This document shows, piece after piece, positions 1-4,194 of a DNA stretch of 5,171 nt. The notes below the pieces were generated by a model. It was not told the origin of the DNA and did not search any database. It saw nothing but the letters and a program-made list of their open reading frames with translations. This stretch comes from Actinomycetota bacterium (GTDB lineage: Bacteria; Actinomycetota; Actinomycetes; Nanopelagicales; Nanopelagicaceae), in NCBI GenBank assembly GCA_009705075.1, contig WLCY01000057.1, positions 1-5,171 of the forward strand. Reading direction: 5' to 3'. Every line of letters begins with the position of its first letter. The first letter of the stretch is position 1. The position numbers were made by a program, and so were the translations under genes.

Positions 1-33
1 CAGAAGAAACTTGGCGACAAAATTTAAATATTT

Positions 34-1035
34 TTAAGGCCTTGGATTTGGGCTCTCGGTTTTATCCGGATTTGATTCTGGAATAGATCCGAGGGCCTTA
101 TCAATTTCCTTAAGAATTTCCCCGCTCAACTTCACGCCTGATGCTTTAACATTTTCCTTTACCTGAGCTGGTTTTGATGCTCCCATAATCACGGATGAAA
201 CATTTGGATTCGAGAGTGCCCATGCCAGGGCAAGTTGAGACATTGTCAGATCAACTGAATCTGCTATCGGTTTTAACTTAGCAACTGCGGTCAGAACTTC
301 ATCCCGCATCCAGCGCGAAATCATTTCGGCACCGCTCTTCTTATCTGTAGCCCTCGAGCCTGTTGGTGGCTTCTTTCCAGGTAGATATTTTCCAGTCAAA
401 ACTCCTTGCGCAACGGGCGACCACACAATTTGGCCGATCCCTTCACTTTCACAGAGTGGGACAACCTTTGATTCAATTACACGCCACAGCATCGAATACT
501 GCGGTTGGCTTGAAACGAATCTGTCGAAGCCTCTGGCTTTTTGAATTTCTAGCGCCTGACTTATCTGAGGAGCGCTCCACTCAGAAAATCCAATGTAATG
601 AACTTTGCCTTGACGTATCAAATCATCAAATGCACGAAGTGATTCTTCGACTGGAGTTTCGTGATCAAATCTATGCATCTGATAAAGATCAATGTGATCA
701 GTATTTAAACGCTTTAGTGAGGCATGGACGGACTCCATGATGTGCTTTCGAGATAAACCGCGGTCATTCTTGCCCGGACCTGTTGGCCAATAAACTTTGG
801 TAAATAGTTCATAGCTTTCGCGCTTTACGCCTTTTAGCGCTCTCCCCAACACGCTCTCGGCCTTGGTGCCCGCATAAACATCGGCAGTATCAAAGGTCGT
901 TATTCCAGCATCCAAGGCAGCATGAACACATTTAATCGCGGCATCGGCTTCCACCTGAGAGCCGTGAGTAATCCAATTACCATATGAGATTTCTGAGACA
1001 TACATTCCTGAGGAGCCGAGGCGACGATATTCCAT
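34..1035 (-). CDS. Aldo/keto reductase, Kv-beta-like (AKR6-type) NADPH-dependent oxidoreductase
   Basis: This is a 333-aa cytosolic oxidoreductase with a TIM-barrel fold, expected to reduce aldehydes or ketones with NADPH; the substrate cannot be told from sequence. Numbered from the ATG at 1035, the catalytic tetrad is visible: Asp49 and Tyr54 in FDTADVY, Lys80 in TKVYW, and His121 in YQMHRFD. The nucleotide-binding signatures WSPVAQGVLTGKY (about 205-217) and MGASKPAQVKEN (about 284-295) are also intact. GLSRKHI, and SSVIMGAS near the C-terminus, resemble potassium-channel beta subunits and bacterial relatives. An in-frame TTG at 1041 would add two residues, but the ATG matches the family start (MEYRRLG). 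It also sits 7 nt after a -10-like hexamer, with no Shine-Dalgarno sequence, suggesting a leaderless message. The last 15 or so residues form a polar, Pro-rich tail beyond the usual family end. The family call is strong; the physiological role is unknown. Confidence 0.93.
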   Translation of the reverse strand: MEYRRLGSSGMYVSEISYGNWITHGSQVEADAAIKCVHAALDAGITTFDTADVYAGTKAESVLGRALKGVKRESYELFTKVYWPTGPGKNDRGLSRKHIMESVHASLKRLNTDHIDLYQMHRFDHETPVEESLRAFDDLIRQGKVHYIGFSEWSAPQISQALEIQKARGFDRFVSSQPQYSMLWRVIESKVVPLCESEGIGQIVWSPVAQGVLTGKYLPGKKPPTGSRATDKKSGAEMISRWMRDEVLTAVAKLKPIADSVDLTMSQLALAWALSNPNVSSVIMGASKPAQVKENVKASGVKLSGEILKEIDKALGSIPESNPDKTESPNPRP

Positions 1036-1042
1036 AGGCAAG

Positions 1043-1048
1043 AGCGTA
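1043..1048 (-). promoter_or_regulatory. Candidate -10 element for the aldo/keto reductase (leaderless start)
   Basis: On the minus strand TACGCT fits the TANNNT pattern and ends 7 nt before the ATG at 1035, so transcription would start at or next to the first base of the gene. No Shine-Dalgarno sequence lies upstream. The -35 region is poor (a T-rich TTTTTC at 1066-1071). This is inferred from position and consensus only. Confidence 0.4.
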
Positions 1049-1052
1049 GTCT
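1047..1052 (+). promoter_or_regulatory. Candidate -10 element for the 72-aa membrane protein gene (leaderless start)
   Basis: TAGTCT fits TANNNT and ends 7 nt before the ATG at 1060, mirroring the arrangement on the opposite strand. It shares positions 1047-1048 with the minus-strand -10. No clear -35 hexamer is seen 16-18 bp upstream, and no Shine-Dalgarno sequence precedes the ATG. Confidence 0.4.
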
Positions 1053-1059
1053 GTATCCC

Positions 1060-1278
1060 ATGAAGGAAAAAGTATTTTCGACAGTAATTGCAATTGCATT
1101 ATTCATATTTCCGAACTCCGCCTTGGCGAGTGACTCGGAAAACAATGAACCCGAACATTCCATAACCGATGCTCATGAGGGCGTTGAAGGCGCAGAATTG
1201 TTTGCTGCAGGCGCTGGACTAGTAGTTGCTCTAGGAATCGCCTTCACGATTGGCCGCCGTTCTCGCAAAAAAGATTGA
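1060..1278 (+). CDS. Small secreted/membrane-anchored protein of unknown function (72 aa)
   Basis: I do not recognise this protein. It begins MKEKVF, followed by a hydrophobic stretch (residues 5-17) and a signal-peptidase-like site after ALA (21-23). Next comes an acidic, external linker of about 22 residues with two histidines (33 and 39). A Gly/Ala/Val-rich membrane helix (about 46-64) and a strongly basic tail, RRSRKKD, complete it. This predicts a tiny single-pass protein with its short acidic head outside and its C-terminus inside. It resembles a sortase substrate tail but has no LPXTG motif. The reading frame is supported by this coherent topology and by the -10-like hexamer 7 nt before the ATG. 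It ends just ahead of the cobalamin riboswitch and could be co-transcribed with btuFCD, but nothing in the sequence proves a role in B12 uptake. Confidence 0.72.
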   Translation: MKEKVFSTVIAIALFIFPNSALASDSENNEPEHSITDAHEGVEGAELFAAGAGLVVALGIAFTIGRRSRKKD

Positions 1279-1283
1279 AATGG

Positions 1284-1292
1284 TGCTAATTT
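1284..1292 (+). promoter_or_regulatory. Candidate extended -10 promoter for the riboswitch/btuFCD transcript
   Basis: TGC followed by TAATTT matches the extended -10 pattern TGN-TANNNT. It lies 5 bp after the stop codon of the small protein gene. Transcription would start near 1299, so the message would open with the 1299-1323 hairpin and run straight into the aptamer. No convincing -35 is seen. The alternative is read-through from the small gene. Confidence 0.33.
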
Positions 1293-1298
1293 TCGACC

Positions 1299-1323
1299 AC
1301 TGAAATCACCTTGTTTTTTCAGT
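1299..1323 (+). other. Short hairpin directly before the cobalamin aptamer
   Basis: ACTGAAA (1299-1305) pairs perfectly with TTTCAGT (1317-1323) around an 11-nt loop. Its last base coincides with the first base of the proposed P1 helix. It could be a 5'-end stem on the riboswitch RNA. It is a weak terminator candidate for the upstream gene, because no U-tract follows. Confidence 0.35.
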
Positions 1324-1439
1324 AGTAATGCGTTTAGCGAAGTCCGGTGAAAACCCGGCGCTGTCCCGCAACTGTAGAGATTTGGTTCGATATAAAAACT
1401 CGAATACAAATCCAAGCCAGGTCGCCTAACTCATTATTG
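1323..1439 (+). ncRNA. Cobalamin (vitamin B12) riboswitch aptamer
   Basis: The conserved cobalamin core is easily read. AGCGAAG is followed by a P5-like stem, CCGG (1344-1347) with CCGG (1355-1358), looped by UGAAAAC. Then come GCTGTCCCGCAACTGTA (1360-1376) and the B12 box AGCCAGGTCGCCTAAC (1415-1430). Closing helices can be drawn. In P1, 1323-1330 pairs with 1432-1439 (6 Watson-Crick and 2 G-U pairs). In P2, GUUUAG (1332-1337, one bulged U) pairs with CUAAC (1426-1430). Between core and B12 box there is one hairpin: GAUUUG (1379-1384) with CAAAUC (1407-1412), stacked on UUCGA (1386-1390) with UCGAA (1400-1404). The peripheral domain is therefore very small. A GGTG at 1282-1285 resembles the usual upstream arm, so the 5' limit is uncertain by about 40 nt. 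Its position before btuFCD fits repression of B12 uptake when the vitamin is abundant. Confidence 0.93.
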
Positions 1440-1445
1440 AAGTAT

Positions 1446-1466
1446 CCGACCTCGGAGGAAGGTCGG
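1446..1466 (+). promoter_or_regulatory. P13-like switching hairpin after the aptamer
   Basis: CCGACCT (1446-1452) pairs perfectly with AGGTCGG (1460-1466) around loop CGGAGGA. It sits just 3' of P1, where cobalamin riboswitches place the P13 helix whose loop kisses L5; I could not find clear L5-L13 complementarity here. Its 5' arm can instead pair with AGGTCG (1419-1424) inside the B12 box, and its loop and 3' arm with 1502-1509, so it is a natural switching element. Confidence 0.6.
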
Positions 1467-1509
1467 GCCTCAAGAGAAATTTATTTTTCTTATCGCCCAA
1501 ACTTCCTCC
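1454..1509 (+). promoter_or_regulatory. Anti-sequester (ON-state) helix of the riboswitch
   Basis: One long hairpin can form from three stacked perfect or near-perfect blocks. GGAGGAAG (1454-1461) pairs with CTTCCTCC (1502-1509), GGGC (1465-1468) with GCCC (1495-1498), and AAGAGAAA (1472-1479) with TTTTTCTT (1484-1491, one G-U), closed by loop TTTA. It excludes the 1446-1466 hairpin and takes away the 5' arm of the 1506-1529 hairpin. It should therefore represent the ligand-free, expressing state. Pairings are read directly; the ON assignment is inferred. Confidence 0.6.
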
Positions 1510-1535
1510 CTCAAAAACTCTTGAGGGAGATTTTT
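1506..1535 (+). terminator. Sequester/terminator hairpin (OFF state) in front of btuF
   Basis: CTCCCTCAA (1506-1514) pairs perfectly over 9 bp with TTGAGGGAG (1521-1529) around loop AAACTC, followed by ATTTTT (1530-1535) and immediately the btuF ATG. The 3' arm carries the ribosome-binding sequence, so the hairpin can block translation. The GC-rich stem with five U residues also looks like a short intrinsic terminator. Because the U-run is short and abuts the start codon, translational sequestration is the likelier mode. Confidence 0.7.
1523..1529 (+). promoter_or_regulatory. Ribosome-binding site of btuF, buried in the riboswitch hairpin
   Basis: GAGGGAG lies 6 nt upstream of the ATG at 1536 and decides the start of btuF. 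It forms the 3' arm of the 1506-1529 hairpin, so its access depends on the riboswitch state. Confidence 0.7.
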
Positions 1536-2405
1536 ATGTTCAAAACAAAAGCTGGATCTTCAGTACGAAAATTAACGCTGGTAGTTGTTATATCTCTTTT
1601 TGGAGCCCTACCCGCGCACGCGGTTAATTCGGCTCCGAAAAGAATCATTTCGCTCTCCCCAAGTGCAACCGAAACTCTCTTTGCTATCGGGGCTGGTCCA
1701 CAAGTTATTGCAGTCGATGATTTGTCTAACTATCCAAGCAGTGCACCGATTACCAAACTCTCGGCATTTAGCCCAAATGTAGAAGCGCTCGTGAACTATA
1801 AGCCTGACTTAATTATTTTAAATGCGGATGCGACCAAGGCTTTGGAAGTTAAATCCGCGCTGGAGAAGCTAAAGATTAAAGTTTTTCTTGAGCACGCCCC
1901 TGACGATCTGAGTGAAGTTTACTTAGAGGTTTCTGCCCTGGGTCGCGCCACAGGCAATATCGTGGGCGCCCGAGCTGTAATCGCAAAAATGAAATCTAAA
2001 ATCAATAGCGCAATTAAGAGCGGCCGAAAACTGAAAAAGGTTTCATTTTTTCATGAGCTAGATGACACGCTATATACCGCGACATCAGATACCTTTATTG
2101 GCAAGGTTTACAAAGACTTCAATCTGTCCAATATTGCAGATCCTGCTGCGAATGCAGATTCAGCCGGTTATCCGCAACTTCAATCGGAGTATTTAATTAA
2201 GGCTAATCCGAAAATAATTTTCTTAGCAGACGCTCAATATGGAGAATCTATTTCCACTTTGGCAAAACGTCCTGGTTGGAATGGGATTTCGGCGGTTTCA
2301 AAGCGACATGTGATTTCGCTACCTGAAGATATTCCATCCCGTTGGGGACCAAGGCTCGCTGACTTTTACCAATTTATCGCTACTGCGATAGCGAAGATTG
2401 CTTAA
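1536..2405 (+). CDS. btuF: Cobalamin ABC transporter substrate-binding protein BtuF
   Basis: This 289-aa extracytoplasmic binding protein of the BtuF/FecB (class III, helical backbone) type should capture corrinoids and deliver them to BtuC. The signal peptide is KLTLVVVISLFGALPAHA (12-29). The N-lobe opens with PKRIISLSPSATETLFAIGAG and ends its first half with VEALVNYKPDLIIL, as in E. coli BtuF. Phe78 and Trp270 sit where BtuF has the corrin-clamping Trp66 and Trp196. Glu83 and Glu264/Asp265 sit near the two acidic residues that dock on BtuC arginines. GYPQLQSEYLIKANPKIIFLAD (211-232) is the matching C-lobe repeat. The ATG at 1536 is preferred over upstream in-frame codons because those lie in the riboswitch, and it has an RBS. 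Oddly there is no lipobox cysteine, although monoderm binding proteins are usually lipoproteins. The family is also used for haem and siderophores; the riboswitch makes cobalamin the likely ligand. Confidence 0.9.
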   Translation: MFKTKAGSSVRKLTLVVVISLFGALPAHAVNSAPKRIISLSPSATETLFAIGAGPQVIAVDDLSNYPSSAPITKLSAFSPNVEALVNYKPDLIILNADATKALEVKSALEKLKIKVFLEHAPDDLSEVYLEVSALGRATGNIVGARAVIAKMKSKINSAIKSGRKLKKVSFFHELDDTLYTATSDTFIGKVYKDFNLSNIADPAANADSAGYPQLQSEYLIKANPKIIFLADAQYGESISTLAKRPGWNGISAVSKRHVISLPEDIPSRWGPRLADFYQFIATAIAKIA

Positions 2406-2410
2406 ATAAA

Positions 2411-3439
2411 ATGAGAGCGAAGAGAAGTGAGAGTGGGCTTCCACCGATTTGGAATTGGAAGATAACGGCCATTTCGCTTGCTCTCCTATTTTTTGTTGGA
2501 ATTCTTGCGGTCAGTTTCGGCCCGGTATCCCTTAGCTTCCAGAAAATTCTTCGCACACTTTTCGGATTAGATGGCGGCTTAACTGGGCAAGAGCGAACTT
2601 TGTTAATTGATCTGAGATTGCCACGTGCACTCCTGGCCGCACTTGTTGGCGCAGCACTTGCAACTAGCGGGGCGGTTTATCAAACTGTTTTTCGCAATCC
2701 CTTAGCCGATCCATATCTCCTTGGTGCCGCAGCCGGTGCTGGCCTTGGCGCAACGATTGCTATAACGAATACTGGAGCTAACCTCTATAGCTTGCTACCA
2801 ATCTTCTCTTTCATTGGTGCAATCTTGGCGGTTCTCGTTAGTTTCTTTATTTCAGGAAAATTCTTTGCAGAACCTAATTCCCTACTGCTTTCAGGGATCG
2901 CCGTTGGTTCCTTTGCGACAGCTGTTCAAACTTATCTTCAACAGCGCAACAGTTCTTCACTTCGGCCAGTTTATTCATGGATTTTAGGTGAGTTAACGGT
3001 TGCTAACTGGCAGGTTGTGACTTGGTCGGCAATCTACATCTTGATTGCCCTGACAATTTTGATAACAGTTTCCAAGCAATTAGATGGCTTAATGCTGACT
3101 GATGAAGAGGCTTATTCCCTTGGGATTAATCCAAATAAGTTGCGGATAATTGCAGTAATCGCCGCAACCTTAGCTACCGCCACCGCCGTGTCCGCGAGTG
3201 GGTTAATCGGTTTTGTTGGAATCGTAGTTCCCCATCTGGTTCGAGGAATTACCCACCGAGTTACAAACCGAGGTTTGCTTACAATCGCGCTAGTAGGGGC
3301 AAGTTTTCTTGTACTCGCAGACCTTGGTGCAAGAACGCTCTTGTCGCCCGCGGAATTGCCGATAGGTGTTATCACTGCCTTTGTCGGAGCGCCATTCTTC
3401 TTAGTTGTACTACGTAAGAAAAGGTTGGTCACAAAGTGA
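2411..3439 (+). CDS. btuC: Cobalamin ABC transporter permease BtuC (FecCD family)
   Basis: This is a 342-aa polytopic inner-membrane permease, close to the usual FecCD length, expected to dimerise and form the corrinoid channel with about ten helices per subunit. Visible family landmarks are LRLPRALLAALVGAALATSG (68-87), the FRNPLADPYLLG motif (94-105), LLLSGIAVGSF (158-168), and SWILGEL (189-195). The GLIGFVGIVVPHLVR loop (264-278) contacts the ATPase, and the final segment LPIGVITAFVGAPFFLVVLRKKR ends in a basic tail. The gene starts 5 bp after the btuF stop and has no recognisable Shine-Dalgarno sequence, so translation probably depends on reinitiation after btuF. This would place it under the same riboswitch control. 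Family is certain; cobalamin as substrate comes from the riboswitch and from BtuF. Confidence 0.92.
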   Translation: MRAKRSESGLPPIWNWKITAISLALLFFVGILAVSFGPVSLSFQKILRTLFGLDGGLTGQERTLLIDLRLPRALLAALVGAALATSGAVYQTVFRNPLADPYLLGAAAGAGLGATIAITNTGANLYSLLPIFSFIGAILAVLVSFFISGKFFAEPNSLLLSGIAVGSFATAVQTYLQQRNSSSLRPVYSWILGELTVANWQVVTWSAIYILIALTILITVSKQLDGLMLTDEEAYSLGINPNKLRIIAVIAATLATATAVSASGLIGFVGIVVPHLVRGITHRVTNRGLLTIALVGASFLVLADLGARTLLSPAELPIGVITAFVGAPFFLVVLRKKRLVTK

Positions 3440-4194
3440 TTAAGGTCAATGATTTAACTATTAGATTCGGCGAACGAATAATCCTCCAAGATATCAACGT
3501 TGAAATTGCAGATGGCATGTGGACCTGTTTAGTTGGGCCCAATGGCGCGGGAAAGACCACATTCTTAAGGGCCCTTTTAGGTTCGCAGCCATATTCCGGT
3601 TCGATCGTTGATAATGGTTTTGAGGTCTATAGAAATCATGACCGAAACGTCGCCTTCGTTCCGCAACATCCCCAAATTCCAATCGGAATGAGCGTTAGCG
3701 AATATGTAATGTTGGGGCGCTCAAAGCGAGACGGTTGGGGGAACGAAAGCAGCAAGAGCAGGCATCTTGTTGCAGATATTTTAAGACTTACTGGGTTATT
3801 TGGAATGCAGAGCCAATTTGTTTCACAACTTTCTGGTGGTGAAATGCAGCGGGCGCTAATTGCACGTGCACTCGTTCAAGAACCAACTCTAATTTTGCTA
3901 GACGAGCCAACCAGCGCGCTTGATTTACATCATCAAATCGCAGTCTTAAATAACATTGAGCTACTAAAAGAGCGCGGTGTCACAATCATTTCTACGATGC
4001 ATGACATCACTCTTGCTGCGATGTATGCCGAGAAAATAATCGTCATGCATGAAGGCAAGGTACTTCTTGATGGGCCTTCTGATCAGGTTATTCACTCACC
4101 ACAATTGCAGGAAGCCTTTGAAAATCGAATCAATGTGTTCACGTTAGATTCCGGGCGTCCAGTGATTATTGCGAAGAAAGATCTTCCAAATTAG
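3436..4194 (+). CDS. btuD: Cobalamin ABC transporter ATP-binding protein BtuD
   Basis: This 252-aa cytoplasmic ATPase powers the BtuCD importer. All nucleotide-binding motifs are intact: Walker A GPNGAGKTT (34-42), Q-loop Gln77 in FVPQHPQ, signature LSGGE (132-136), Walker B LILLDE (152-157), D-loop SALD (160-163) and switch His189 in STMHD. SVSEYVMLGR (86-95) and the GPSDQVI stretch (213-219) are typical of FecE/BtuD-type subunits. The start is GTG at 3436, whose GTGA overlaps the btuC stop by 4 bp, implying translational coupling. The gene's stop overlaps the convergent gcvT stop by 4 bp. No terminator hairpin is visible at its 3' end. Substrate specificity is not encoded in this subunit and is taken from its neighbours. 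Confidence 0.92.
   Translation: MIKVNDLTIRFGERIILQDINVEIADGMWTCLVGPNGAGKTTFLRALLGSQPYSGSIVDNGFEVYRNHDRNVAFVPQHPQIPIGMSVSEYVMLGRSKRDGWGNESSKSRHLVADILRLTGLFGMQSQFVSQLSGGEMQRALIARALVQEPTLILLDEPTSALDLHHQIAVLNNIELLKERGVTIISTMHDITLAAMYAEKIIVMHEGKVLLDGPSDQVIHSPQLQEAFENRINVFTLDSGRPVIIAKKDLPN

Noticed and set aside
1..87. Possible 3' end of a plus-strand gene entering from the left (frame 3 open to a stop at 84-86, or frame 1 to a stop at 25-27)
   Set aside because: Too short to recognise. More than one frame is open and frame 3 would overlap the reductase C-terminus. Nothing chooses between them, so positions 1-33 are left unassigned.
900..1163. Minus-strand open frame across the divergent gap
   Set aside because: It overlaps both well-supported genes, has no family-like features, and is an out-of-frame shadow of the reductase start and the small gene.
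1230..1278. Sortase-anchored surface protein interpretation of the small protein
   Set aside because: A TM helix plus basic tail is present, but there is no LPXTG-like motif before the helix.
1294..1298. CGACC as a 5' partner of GGTCG in the B12 box (1420-1424)
   Set aside because: The pairing is possible, but it would lie upstream of the predicted transcript start and is weaker than the continuous P1/P2 pairing at 1323-1337 with 1426-1439.
1347..1535. Extension of btuF upstream to an in-frame GTG at 1347
   Set aside because: The added 63 residues are the translated riboswitch, do not resemble a binding protein, and would bury the signal peptide internally. The ATG at 1536 has an RBS and starts a proper signal peptide.
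4175..4190. AAGATCTT palindrome just before the btuD stop as a terminator for the convergent genes
   Set aside because: Only 8 bp, with no loop or U-tract; expected by chance and lies within coding sequence.
1536..4194. Iron-siderophore or haem importer (FecBCDE/HmuTUV type) rather than B12
   Set aside because: The protein families alone allow it, but the cobalamin riboswitch directly upstream and the BtuF-like aromatic and acidic positions favour cobalamin.
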